Part shown: positions 46,410 to 54,133 of the stretch, piece after piece
Numbering within the stretch: the stretch's first letter is position 1
Layout of the letters: each line of letters opens with the position of its first letter
NCBI GenBank assembly: GCA_963846585.1
Contig: CAWJWO010000007.1
Location: 434,001 to 498,000, forward strand
Reading direction: 5' to 3'
DNA from: JAAUTT01 sp963846585
GTDB taxonomy: Bacteria; Bacteroidota; Bacteroidia; Bacteroidales; JAAUTT01
Length of the DNA: 64,000 bases
Notes under the pieces: generated by a model
What the model saw: the letters and a program-made list of their open reading frames with translations, nothing else
Told to the model about the DNA's origin: nothing
Database searches by the model: none
Made by a program: the position numbers and the translations under genes

Positions 46410-47327
46410 ATGGAAAATATTACTAATCCACAGACAGATGTGCCGGACCAAAGACCTAAACCTAATCATGGTTTAAGTATCCTTTTATTTATTATTATTC
46501 TGATTTTAGGAGCCGTGATTGTATATTTTGTTTCGGAGCTCAACAAGAAAAAGCAGGAATCAGCTGAAGTACAACAGGTATTAGAGGGCCAAAAGCAATC
46601 GTTGTCAAATGAATTGAAAGGATTAATAGTTACCTACGATTCATTAAAATCGAACAATGACAGTATTAACCATTTGATGAGTGTTCAGCAGGATAAAATT
46701 AAACGATTGCTGAATATGCAGGCATCAAATATTGAGAAAATTAAAACATATGAAAAGGAACTGGGAACTCTTCGTGATGTATTAAAAAGTTACATTGCCC
46801 AGGTAGATTCGCTTAATACACGTAATCAGCAGTTGATTAGTGAAAATGTTGAAGTGAAAACTCATTTGGAACAAGCCCGGAATGAGAATATTAAGGTAAA
46901 TAAGGAAAAAACAGAACTTTCCTCCCAGGTTCAAAAGGCTTCGGTTATAACGACCAGTAATATATTAATAAATCCATTAAATAAGCGCGGAAAAGATGAA
47001 ACAAAAGTAAGTAAAATATTAAAAATTAAAGTTTGTTTCACATTACGTGAAAATGCTATAGCCACTGCAGGCACAAAGGATGTGTATATGCGAATTACAA
47101 GTTCGGACGGTTCAGTAATTGCGTATTCAGAGTCTGATTTATTTACTTTTCAGGATCAACAAATAGTTTATTCGGCCAAACGTCAGGTAGATTATGAAAA
47201 TAAGGATCTTGATGTTTGTATTTATTGGGATAACAGCAATAAACTCACTGTTGGCGAATATACGGTAGATATTTTTACAGATGGCAATTTGATAGGGACT
47301 TCTAAGTTTGTGCTGAAAAGAAAGTAA
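46410..47327 (+). CDS. Membrane-anchored coiled-coil protein of unknown function
   Basis: A 305-residue protein. A short cytosolic N-terminus is followed by a transmembrane helix at about 24-45 (ILLFIIILILGAVIVYFV), a long coiled coil (about 46-180), and a C-terminal beta-type domain (about 195-305: VCFTLRENAIATAGTKDVYM and VGEYTVDIFTDGNLIG). It resembles conserved Bacteroidota envelope proteins often mislabelled as chromosome-partition proteins because of the coiled coil. Topology suggests a periplasmic rod with a terminal domain. No function is assigned. It stands alone after a terminator. Confidence 0.7.
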   Translation: MENITNPQTDVPDQRPKPNHGLSILLFIIILILGAVIVYFVSELNKKKQESAEVQQVLEGQKQSLSNELKGLIVTYDSLKSNNDSINHLMSVQQDKIKRLLNMQASNIEKIKTYEKELGTLRDVLKSYIAQVDSLNTRNQQLISENVEVKTHLEQARNENIKVNKEKTELSSQVQKASVITTSNILINPLNKRGKDETKVSKILKIKVCFTLRENAIATAGTKDVYMRITSSDGSVIAYSESDLFTFQDQQIVYSAKRQVDYENKDLDVCIYWDNSNKLTVGEYTVDIFTDGNLIGTSKFVLKRK

Positions 47328-47330
47328 AAA

Positions 47331-47630
47331 ATTATAGAGCCAGGAACCAAGAGCCAGGAGCCAAGACGGAAGACGTGGGACGTGGGACGTGAAAGGACGT
47401 GAAAGACGTGAAAGGACGTGAGAGGAAGATGAAAGAAGACAGAGGACAGAATACATGAAAACAGAAGAATGAAGACAGACATGAAATGCACGTTTCCCGG
47501 CCTTAAGTCTCCCTAGTCCCTGGCCCCTGGCCCCTGATCCCTGGTCCCTGGTCCCTGGCCCCTGGCGCCTCATCACTATATAATACAAACTGCAATATCA
47601 ACTAAGCACTAAGCACCAGGCACTAAGCAC
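47331..47630. repeat. Composite heptamer region between convergent genes
   Basis: A 307-bp gap made almost wholly of arrays: AGCCAGG/AACCAAG (47335-47365), GGGACGT/GAAAGGACGT (47366-47425), GATGAAA/GACAGAG (47426-47480), CCCTAGT/CCCTGGC (47509-47570), and AGCACTA (47605-47632) next to the hemW stop. A clear catalogue of the families in one place. Confidence 0.88.
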
Positions 47631-47634
47631 TAAA

Positions 47635-48762
47635 TTACGCCCAAAAAAGTGAAGAAATAATCCTGTCTGAAATGAACATACCTTTTTCAGACAGGGTTAT
47701 TTTATTATTTGTAATTATAAGCGAATCACTATTTGATAATTTCTGTAATTCTTTACCGAGATATGTGAGGAATTTTTCCCCAAAATTTTCTTTTATAAAT
47801 GATTTATCAATTCCCCAAATGGTTCGTAAACCTGTTAGTAGATAACCGTTATAATGGTCAGTTTCAGAAAGGAGCTCTTCTTCGAAATAATTTTTGTTAC
47901 GTTCAATGGCATTTATATAGTGTTCATTTACTGAAACATTCCAGCGTCTGCAAAGTCCATTATATGAATGTGCAGATGGTCCTATTCCCATATATTTGCC
48001 TTGATTCCAATAATTAAGATTGTGTTTTGAAAATAAAGCATCTTTACAAAAGTTTGAAATTTCGTAATGTGTATAACCATAATTATTCATCGCACTTATT
48101 AAAACTGAGTATTGTTCGAGGCTTTTATCTTCATCAATTTCATACAATAACCCTTTTCTTTTTTGGTAGCCAAATACTGTTTTAGGTTCAAGAGTCAAAT
48201 GATAAGCTGACAGGTGAGGAATTTGCAAATCACTGAATTTTTTTAAATTTTCAACTAAATGATTTTCCGAATTTGTTGGAAGTCCATATAAGAGATCAAT
48301 GTTAATATTATTAAAACCATTATCCTGGCATAATTTAACAGAATTTTCAGCCTCTTTCGACGTATGCCGGCGGTTCATCCATTTAAGTTCGTCGTCAAAA
48401 AAAGATTGAACGCCAATACTCAGGCGGTTAATTCCAAGTTTGGAAAGATTTTGCAGATAGGTATCGGATATATCGTTCGGATTTACTTCAATAGTAATTT
48501 CAGCGTTACCTGAAACATTAAAATCAGTGTATACTTGATTTAGCATACGTTCAATTTCCTGAGGATTAAGAATTGACGGGGTTCCTCCTCCAAAATAGAT
48601 TGATTCAACGGGAGAATCATCTAAATATTTGTTACGGGAATGTATTTCGGCTATTAAAGCATTTAAAAGCCTATCCTTATGTTTTAATGAAACCGTAAAA
48701 TGAAAATCGCAATAATAACAAACGCTTTTACAAAAAGGGATGTGAATGTATATGCTGGACAT
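47635..48762 (-). CDS. hemW: Radical SAM family haem chaperone HemW
   Basis: A 375-residue protein formerly called oxygen-independent coproporphyrinogen oxidase-like. The radical SAM cluster motif is CKSVCYYCDF (C11, C15, C18). HemW signatures are IYFGGGTPS, VNPND, SIGVQSF and HNLNYWNQGKYMGIGPSAHS. The ATG at 48762 (MSSIYIHIPF) is chosen; the longer open frame to 48864 includes a hydrophobic leader from a GTCGTAA repeat and is not credible. HemW carries haem to target enzymes rather than oxidising coproporphyrinogen. It lies downstream of the Rrf2 gene in the same direction. Confidence 0.93.
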   Translation of the reverse strand: MSSIYIHIPFCKSVCYYCDFHFTVSLKHKDRLLNALIAEIHSRNKYLDDSPVESIYFGGGTPSILNPQEIERMLNQVYTDFNVSGNAEITIEVNPNDISDTYLQNLSKLGINRLSIGVQSFFDDELKWMNRRHTSKEAENSVKLCQDNGFNNINIDLLYGLPTNSENHLVENLKKFSDLQIPHLSAYHLTLEPKTVFGYQKRKGLLYEIDEDKSLEQYSVLISAMNNYGYTHYEISNFCKDALFSKHNLNYWNQGKYMGIGPSAHSYNGLCRRWNVSVNEHYINAIERNKNYFEEELLSETDHYNGYLLTGLRTIWGIDKSFIKENFGEKFLTYLGKELQKLSNSDSLIITNNKITLSEKGMFISDRIISSLFWA

Positions 48763-48769
48763 GAAAATA

Positions 48770-48905
48770 GTCGTAAGTCGTAAGTCGTAAGTTAAATACA
48801 ATAAATATATAATTAAATAGGTGAAATATTTTATAAAATAGTAAAATAACTTCAATAATTTCAATAACTTCGTTTTTAAAAGTCTTACTACTTACTACTT
48901 ACGAC
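48770..48905. repeat. GTCGTAA inverted-repeat element, copy 1
   Basis: Three GTCGTAA units, an AT-rich core, then the complementary TTACTAC/TTACGAC units. The core is identical to 50134-50248 apart from one base (TTTTTAA versus TTTTCAA). Terminal heptamers are inverted, like a miniature element. Confidence 0.88.
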
Positions 48906-48909
48906 TATT

Positions 48910-49344
48910 TTAAAGTACTAATTTTACGGTGCTTTCTCTTATCCGGTCGGCCAAAATACCCAGGTTTTCTGACTCGAATAATTTTTTAAGGTTTTCGCGA
49001 ATTTCCGCGTAATCCTGGTGAACAGGACAATGAGTCGATTCTGTGCTGCAATTGCCCAAACCAAGCACACACATGTTAAAACTATCCATGCCGTCAATTA
49101 TTTCGACAATGTCCATAAGAAAAATATCATGGGCATTTTTGCTGAGAGAAAAACCTCCATGAGGACCTTTTGAAGAAGAAAGAATTTTTTGTTTAGCCAA
49201 AGCCTGCATTATTTTTCCTAGAAAGGGCATTGGAATTTCTAAATCCTTTGATATTTGTTTAATGCCAATTTTAGAAATCATATCTCCCTTAAGTGCCAGG
49301 TAGATTAGTGCTCTCAGAGCATATTTACTAGTATTTGACAGCAT
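48910..49344 (-). CDS. Rrf2 family transcriptional regulator
   Basis: A 144-residue winged-helix regulator. The N-terminal HTH reads KYALRALIYLAL and GIKQISKDLEIPMPFLGKIM. Then comes the Rrf2 wing SSKGPHGGFSLSK, and three cysteines (CVLGLGNCSTESTHC) that could bind an Fe-S cluster as in IscR or NsrR. It should sense Fe-S, nitric oxide or redox state. Its neighbour hemW is itself an Fe-S protein, so local regulation is plausible but unproven. Confidence 0.92.
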   Translation of the reverse strand: MLSNTSKYALRALIYLALKGDMISKIGIKQISKDLEIPMPFLGKIMQALAKQKILSSSKGPHGGFSLSKNAHDIFLMDIVEIIDGMDSFNMCVLGLGNCSTESTHCPVHQDYAEIRENLKKLFESENLGILADRIRESTVKLVL

Positions 49345-49346
49345 GT

Positions 49347-49566
49347 TGTATAGTTGTTAGTTGGTTAAGTTGATGAGGTGATGAGTTGTTGGTTATGAGA
49401 AATGCAGGTAATCAAGACTGCAAAGTTACAGGTCGCATTTCCTTCCACGTCCTTCATGTCCTTTTTTCATGTCCTCACGTCTCATGTCCCACGTTTTCTG
49501 CATTTTGTCCTCTGTCTTCTGTCTTCTGTCTTCTGTCCTCTTTTGTCTTTCGTCTTTTTTCTTTCT
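49347..49566. repeat. Composite arrays between the Rrf2 gene and rpiB
   Basis: AGTTGTT/GTGATGAG units (49347-49396), ACGTCCT/ATGTCCT units (49443-49496) and TTCTGTC/CTCTGTC units (49500-49560), up to the rpiB stop. No promoter seen for the Rrf2 gene apart from its first 40 bp. Confidence 0.82.
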
Positions 49567-49568
49567 TC

Positions 49569-50000
49569 TTATTTTAAAGGTATAGCATTAATTCTTGCAA
49601 TATGCCGGCCTCCTTCAAAAGGAGTGTTTAAAAATTCGTCAACAATTTCTATTGCTTCATCATAAGTAATAAAACGGCCAGGTAAGCTACAGATATTAGC
49701 ATCGTTATGTAGCCTGGCCAGTTTACTTATTTCCTTTTTCCAGCAGACTGCAGATCGGATGAAAGGATGTTTGTTCGCTGCCATGCTGATTCCATTACCG
49801 GTTCCACAAATTGATATGCCAAGGTCTACTTCATGATTTTCGACAGCTCTTGCCAATTGATGGGCATATTCAGGATAATCGACCGGTTCAGTTGAGTTAG
49901 ATCCAAAATTTACGGTATTAATACCTTTATCTATTAAATAACTAATTAACTTCTCCTTAAGAGGGAAACCTGCATGGTCATTTGCTATTCCTATTATCAT
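49569..50000 (-). CDS. rpiB: Ribose-5-phosphate isomerase B
   Basis: A 143-residue enzyme interconverting ribulose-5-phosphate and ribose-5-phosphate (LacA/RpiB family). GIANDHAGFPLKEKL is the N-terminal signature; CGTGNGISMAANK holds the active-site Cys and phosphate loop. The ATG at 50000 (MIIGIANDH) is preferred over upstream open frame to 50069. Complete. A divergent GTCGTAA element separates it from the LapA-like gene. Confidence 0.95.
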   Translation of the reverse strand: MIIGIANDHAGFPLKEKLISYLIDKGINTVNFGSNSTEPVDYPEYAHQLARAVENHEVDLGISICGTGNGISMAANKHPFIRSAVCWKKEISKLARLHNDANICSLPGRFITYDEAIEIVDEFLNTPFEGGRHIARINAIPLK

Positions 50001-50076
50001 TAATGAATTATTACCATTATTGATACAAAAATAGAAAAACAATTCATTAATATTTAAAAAAGATGACAATATTAAA

Positions 50077-50248
50077 GTCGTAAGTCGTAAGTCGTAAGTC
50101 GTAAGTCGTAAGTCGTAAGTCGTAAGTCGTAAGTTAAATACAATAAATATATAATTAAATAGGTGAAATATTTTATAAAATAGTAAAATAACTTCAATAA
50201 TTTCAATAACTTCGTTTTCAAAAGTCTTACTACTTACTACTTACGACT
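50077..50248. repeat. GTCGTAA inverted-repeat element, copy 2
   Basis: Eight perfect GTCGTAA units (50077-50132), then the same AT-rich core as 48792-48886, then inverted TTACTAC/TTACGAC units. Copy number differs from the first element (8 against 3), direct evidence that unit number changes. Confidence 0.9.
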
Positions 50249-50262
50249 ATTTTTAAAATGGT

Positions 50263-50547
50263 ATGAAAAAGAAATTTTTGGCTGCATTATTTATTTTATT
50301 GATAATAGTATTGTTTGCCGTACAAAATGCCGGAATAGTTACTATTAATATTTTATTCTGGAACTTTACAATTTCGCTGGCGGTTATTCTTGTGATTTGT
50401 TTTGTTTGCGGGGCGTTGGTTGGTGTATTGGGTTCGATAAAAAAAAAGACAGAGGACAGGGAAAAGAAGACAGAAGTCAGAGGACAGAGGACAGAGGTCA
50501 GAGGACAGATGACAGAAGACAGAGAAAAGATGAAAGATGAAAGATGA
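50263..50547 (+). CDS. LapA-domain (DUF1049) membrane protein with repeat-encoded tail
   Basis: A 94-residue protein. Two transmembrane helices (about 4-20 and 36-57) with the LapA-like QNAGIVTINILFWNFTISL between them. From about residue 60 the chain is a charged tail of heptapeptides (TEDREKK, TEVRGQR and variants). It is encoded by 7-bp DNA repeats (GACAGAG family), whose 21-bp register gives a 7-residue repeat. LapA proteins assist lipopolysaccharide assembly in E. coli. Here the tail replaces the usual short end, and the stop lies within the array, 3 bp before the comF start. Confidence 0.78.
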   Translation: MKKKFLAALFILLIIVLFAVQNAGIVTINILFWNFTISLAVILVICFVCGALVGVLGSIKKKTEDREKKTEVRGQRTEVRGQMTEDREKMKDER

Positions 50548-50575
50548 AAGATGAAAGATGAAAGAAGGAAGATAA
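50446..50575. repeat. GACAGAG/GATGAAA array spanning the LapA end and comF start
   Basis: Continuous 7-bp units from codon 62 of the LapA-like gene to codon 8 of comF. In the GATGAAA part each unit provides an ATG in a new frame, so only certain units can start comF. Confidence 0.88.
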
Positions 50576-51255
50576 TTAAAATATTTTATGATATTATTAA
50601 TTTAATTTTTCCAATTCAATGTGAGATATGTGGCAACATACTGCAATCAGGCGAAAAATCGCTTTGTACCCTTTGTTTATCAGAACTTCCAAGGACGAAC
50701 TTCCATCTTGACCAGGATAACGAAGTTGCCAGGATATTTTGGGGCAGGGTTGAAGTTCACTTGGCAACAGCCTGGTATTATTTTCAAAAAGGTGGTACAG
50801 TACAAAATATTTTACACAGATTTAAATATGATAAACGAAAAAAGATTGGATACGACCTTGGATATTTGATAGGAACATCACTCCAAAAATCACGGTTTAG
50901 TGAAATAGATGTGATAATTCCGGTACCGCTTCATAAAACACAATTTTTTAAAAGAGGATTTAACCAGAGTGAAATTATCTCACTTGGTTTATCGCGTGGC
51001 ATGGGAAAACCGGTTGATACAAAAACACTTTACAGGAAAATAGCCAATCCAACCCAGACAAATAAGCACCGTTATGAAAGATGGCATAATGTTAAAGGAA
51101 TATTTGCACTGAATAACAGTGAAAATATAGAAAATAAACATATTCTATTGGTGGATGATGTGGTAACAACCGGAGCTACCCTCGAAGCTGGCGTGATGGC
51201 CCTGCTTAAAGCTAATAATGTGAAGGTAAGCGTATTTGCTCTTGCGAAGGCTTAA
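50551..51255 (+). CDS. comF: ComF family phosphoribosyltransferase-like protein
   Basis: A 234-residue protein. The N-terminal zinc ribbon has CEICGNIL and LCTLCLSEL. The phosphoribosyltransferase domain carries IPVPLHKTQFFKRGFNQSE and the PRPP loop LLVDDVVTTGATLE. ComF/GntX proteins take part in DNA uptake in competent species; the exact activity is unsettled. The start ATG at 50551 is inside a GATGAAA array. The stop codon is in one arm of a perfect 12-bp inverted repeat. Confidence 0.9.
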   Translation: MKDERRKIIKIFYDIINLIFPIQCEICGNILQSGEKSLCTLCLSELPRTNFHLDQDNEVARIFWGRVEVHLATAWYYFQKGGTVQNILHRFKYDKRKKIGYDLGYLIGTSLQKSRFSEIDVIIPVPLHKTQFFKRGFNQSEIISLGLSRGMGKPVDTKTLYRKIANPTQTNKHRYERWHNVKGIFALNNSENIENKHILLVDDVVTTGATLEAGVMALLKANNVKVSVFALAKA

Positions 51256-51282
51256 AGTACAAGTTGTAGCTTAAGCCTTCGC
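51244..51282. terminator. Perfect 12-bp stem-loop at the comF stop
   Basis: GCGAAGGCTTAA (51244-51255, including the TAA stop) and TTAAGCCTTCGC (51271-51282), 15-base loop. There is no T run after it, so it may be a processing or stability hairpin rather than a true terminator. Confidence 0.5.
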
Positions 51283-51298
51283 TAACGATGAAATTGTA

Positions 51299-51490
51299 GA
51301 TTTGTGATTTGTGAATGGCGATTTGCGATTTCAGAATCTTAAGTTGAACTGATATTAATTAACATTAATTCGATTTAAGTAATTAGGTTTTTATATTGTA
51401 ATATTCTTAACCCCAACCCCTTAAAAAGGGGCCATAACTGTATTCTGTTCTCTGCCTTCTCTCTTCTTTTATCTTTCATCTTTTAACTTC
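51299..51490. repeat. GATTTGT heptamers, CCCCTTAAAAAGGGG hairpin and CTTTCAT units
   Basis: The gap after comF holds GATTTGT/GATTTGC units (51299-51342), the dispersed hairpin AACCCCTTAAAAAGGGGC within 51407-51441 (same 35-bp text at 57417-57451), and CTTCTCT/CTTTCAT units (about 51447-51490). Confidence 0.75.
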
Positions 51491-51538
51491 CCTTACATTA
51501 GAATATTGTTACCAAGCACTATGCACTAAACCACCCCA

Positions 51539-52171
51539 TTAACGATTAGAGGACCCGCCGCCGGAAAACTGATAGCAAATCCCTATGGTGAATAAATTAT
51601 TATATAAACCGCTTCCCAGTGCCAGATCGTTTGGATTAAGATAGGTATGTGCGATTTCGGTAAAAGAATAGGAAAACCTGGCTATGGCGGAGAAGGTTTC
51701 ATTAATGCGGTAGTTGAAACCCAGTATTCCGCTAAGTTCAAATGATTTGAAGGTAAACTGTGAAGTTTGATAATAGGAGGAAAGTGTTTGAGAAGAGTCA
51801 AACAAATATCCAAATCCAAGCCCAAATTCGAAGCCGAAATTTTTAATGGTATTTAACCGTAAAATAACAGGCAATTCAATATAATTTAAACTAATTGTAA
51901 ATTCCGTCTGAGTACCTTCTTCATTATCGCTAACTGCCTGGGCACCCTTACCCATATATTCGATTTCAAACTGTAGGTCCCAATTCCTTGAGATGGGGGT
52001 ATAAATAAATGCCCCACCCATTAATCCGAACTTATCATAACCGGATTGGTTATCGCCATCAACCTGGGAACCATTAAAACCAAGCAACAAACCTCCTTTA
52101 AAAATCTGGGAATTTACTATGTTGGTAAAAAGGAAAAGTACTGACAATAAAGTAATAATTCGTGTTCTCAT
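51539..52171 (-). CDS. PorT-like outer-membrane beta-barrel protein
   Basis: A 210-residue exported protein with a signal peptide (about 1-21, FTNIVNSQ). Eight or so alternating beta strands follow, with aromatic ends (GGLLGFNGSQVDGDNQSGYD, WDLQFEIEYMGKGA, and the last strand LFTIGICYQF). It fits the outer-membrane beta-barrel (PorT/OmpW-like) families common in Bacteroidota. No partner genes; transport substrate unknown. A -7 box lies just upstream. Confidence 0.83.
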   Translation of the reverse strand: MRTRIITLLSVLFLFTNIVNSQIFKGGLLLGFNGSQVDGDNQSGYDKFGLMGGAFIYTPISRNWDLQFEIEYMGKGAQAVSDNEEGTQTEFTISLNYIELPVILRLNTIKNFGFEFGLGFGYLFDSSQTLSSYYQTSQFTFKSFELSGILGFNYRINETFSAIARFSYSFTEIAHTYLNPNDLALGSGLYNNLFTIGICYQFSGGGSSNR

Positions 52172-52194
52172 AATATATGATTTATGTTACTAAA

Positions 52195-52202
52195 CAAAGA
52201 TA
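52195..52202 (-). promoter_or_regulatory. Putative -7 box for the barrel gene
   Basis: Reads TATCTTTG on the minus strand, 23 bp before the ATG at 52171. Upstream TTG-like words at the -33 distance are weak. Confidence 0.42.
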
Positions 52203-52314
52203 TAAATAACAATTAACATTTCTTAACATATAGTTATTGTCTACGAGCATATATTTGTGCAATTTAAAATTTGTTTAAAGTATAGGTATAGAATGTTTTA
52301 ATACTTGTGTTACC

Positions 52315-53244
52315 ATGAACATTGTTGTTAAAAATTTAACTAAAAAGTATGGAATTCAACGGGCAGTGGATGATGTTTCGTTTGAGGTAAAGACAGGTGA
52401 AATACTTGGATTCCTTGGGCCAAACGGGGCAGGAAAAACTACCACGATGAAAGCAATTGTGTCATATATTGCTCCTAATGAAGGTACGATTGAGGTGGGA
52501 GGAATATCAGTATTGGAAAATGCTGATAAAGTGAAAAAATTTATGGGATACCTGCCTGAAAATAACCCGTTATATGAAGATATGCCTGTTATTGATTATT
52601 TACAATACGTGGCAGAACTTCAGGATATTTCAAAAAACCTAATAAAAGGTAAAATCCTTGAAATGATAATTACCTGTGGCCTGGAAGGAGAGAAACATAA
52701 GAAAATAGGAGAACTTTCCAAAGGATACAGGCAGAGGGTTGGCCTGGCACAAGCCCTTATACACGATCCCCAGGTACTTATACTGGATGAGCCTACATCG
52801 GGGCTTGATCCAAACCAGATAGTCGAAATAAGGGAACTGATTAAAAAAATCGGAAAGGAAAAAACGGTGATTCTAAGTTCGCACATACTTGCAGAAGTTG
52901 AAGCAACCTGTGACCGTATTATGATAATAAATAAGGGAAAAATTGTAGCAGACGGATCGCCCGATCAACTGCGCAAGCAGGCTACCGGCCGCGAAGTTTT
53001 AAAGATTACAGTGGAAGACGGGGACAGGAATGATATATTTAAATCCCTGCAGGAAATAGAAACAATAGAAACAGTTGATTTTGCTATAAAAGGAGGGAAT
53101 TCCTTTGAAGTACAAAGCCGGCAGGGGCAATCATCGGGCAGGGCAGTGTTCCAGTTATGCAAAAAAAATAACTGGGCATTAACTGAGCTTACCCCTATGG
53201 AAACTAAACTGGAAGATATTTTCAGGGAACTGACCCTGAATTAA
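52315..53244 (+). CDS. gldA: ABC transporter ATPase, GldA type
   Basis: A 309-residue ABC ATPase. Walker A is GPNGAGKTT, Q-loop region YLPENNPLYEDM, signature LSKGYRQRVGLAQAL, Walker B LILDEPTSGLDP, H-loop SSHILAEVE. A C-terminal extension of about 80 residues is typical of the gliding-associated GldA/ABC-2 class. With gldF and gldG downstream it forms an ABC exporter. In Flavobacterium it is needed for gliding, but homologues exist in non-gliding relatives, so motility cannot be concluded. Confidence 0.92.
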   Translation: MNIVVKNLTKKYGIQRAVDDVSFEVKTGEILGFLGPNGAGKTTTMKAIVSYIAPNEGTIEVGGISVLENADKVKKFMGYLPENNPLYEDMPVIDYLQYVAELQDISKNLIKGKILEMIITCGLEGEKHKKIGELSKGYRQRVGLAQALIHDPQVLILDEPTSGLDPNQIVEIRELIKKIGKEKTVILSSHILAEVEATCDRIMIINKGKIVADGSPDQLRKQATGREVLKITVEDGDRNDIFKSLQEIETIETVDFAIKGGNSFEVQSRQGQSSGRAVFQLCKKNNWALTELTPMETKLEDIFRELTLN

Positions 53245-53245
53245 G

Positions 53246-53336
53246 ATTTTAGAATTAAGAATCTAGATTTAAGATTTATAAAACCGGATTTCCCAAATCT
53301 TAAATCTCAAATCTGGAATCTGGAATCTCAAATCAT
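53246..53336. repeat. Inverted pair of AATCTTA/AATCTGG arrays within the gld operon
   Basis: AAGATTT/AGATTTA units face AAATCTT/AAATCTG/GAATCTG units around the spacer TAAAACCGGATTTCCC. It starts 1 bp after the gldA stop and separates two genes that should be co-transcribed, so read-through of the hairpin is needed. Confidence 0.8.
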
Positions 53337-53384
53337 AATAGATAAAGATATTAATACGGATTTTTTAATTGTAATTGAAATAAT

Positions 53385-54110
53385 ATGAAGAAAATATGGA
53401 TTGTAGCACGTCATGAATTATCAACATTTTTTGATTCATTGATGGCATATATCATGATTGTTGCATTTTTGGGTTTTACCGGATTTTTTACATGGTTGTA
53501 TGGCCAGGATATTTTTATGGTTAACCAGGCAAGCCTGCAATCGATGTTTGGGATTGCATACTGGACCTTGTTTTTCTTTATTCCGGCATTAACTATGAGG
53601 TTAATAGCTGAAGAAAAAAAGTCGGGCACACTTGAGTTGTTATTAACAAAGCCGATAACCGACTGGCAGGTTGTGACAGGTAAATTTACAGCAACCCTGA
53701 TATTAATTTGTATTGCATTGGCGTTAACTATTCCCTATTATATTACAGTAGCGTCCTTAGGGCCGGTTGACCATTCCGCCATATGGTGCGGATACCTCGG
53801 ACTGATACTTATGAGCGGGGTATATATTAGTATAGGCTTGTACACAAGTTCGGTTTCAAATAACCAGATAATAGGATTTTTACTGGCCCTGGTAATTGGT
53901 TTTTTCTTTCATGTAATTTTTGAATTGCTTTCAGGTGGCTTTTCAGGTATCGTTGGAGAAATCCTGAATTTTTTAAGTGTTTCTACTCATTTTGAATCTA
54001 TTTCGAGGGGAGTAATTGATTCAAAGGACCTGATTTATTTATTTTCACTGATATTACTTGGACTTGTTGCTACCGAAGCAAACCTTTCAAAACGGAATTT
54101 AGTTGATTAA
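53385..54110 (+). CDS. gldF: ABC-2 type permease, GldF type
   Basis: A 241-residue membrane protein with six hydrophobic helices and the ABC-2 permease phrases ALTMRLIAEEKKSGTLELLLTKPITDWQVVTGKF. It would be the membrane subunit for GldA. It begins MKKIWIVARHELSTFFDSLMAY (N-terminal coupling helix region). 141 bp after gldA, 23 bp before gldG. Confidence 0.91.
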   Translation: MKKIWIVARHELSTFFDSLMAYIMIVAFLGFTGFFTWLYGQDIFMVNQASLQSMFGIAYWTLFFFIPALTMRLIAEEKKSGTLELLLTKPITDWQVVTGKFTATLILICIALALTIPYYITVASLGPVDHSAIWCGYLGLILMSGVYISIGLYTSSVSNNQIIGFLLALVIGFFFHVIFELLSGGFSGIVGEILNFLSVSTHFESISRGVIDSKDLIYLFSLILLGLVATEANLSKRNLVD

Positions 54111-54133
54111 TAAAATAATATAATATAATAACA

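Noticed and set aside
47139..47588. Open frames with Gly/Arg/Gln-rich text (RDQGSGARGQG) on the minus strand
   Set aside because: They are translations of heptamer arrays and the reverse of the coiled-coil gene; no conserved protein features.
48763..48864. N-terminal hydrophobic extension of hemW
   Set aside because: Comes from the GTCGTAA element; the radical SAM domain of this family begins at MSSIYIHIPF.
50001..50069. Longer rpiB start
   Set aside because: Family N-terminus aligns at MIIGIANDH; upstream codons are Phe/Asn-rich spacer.
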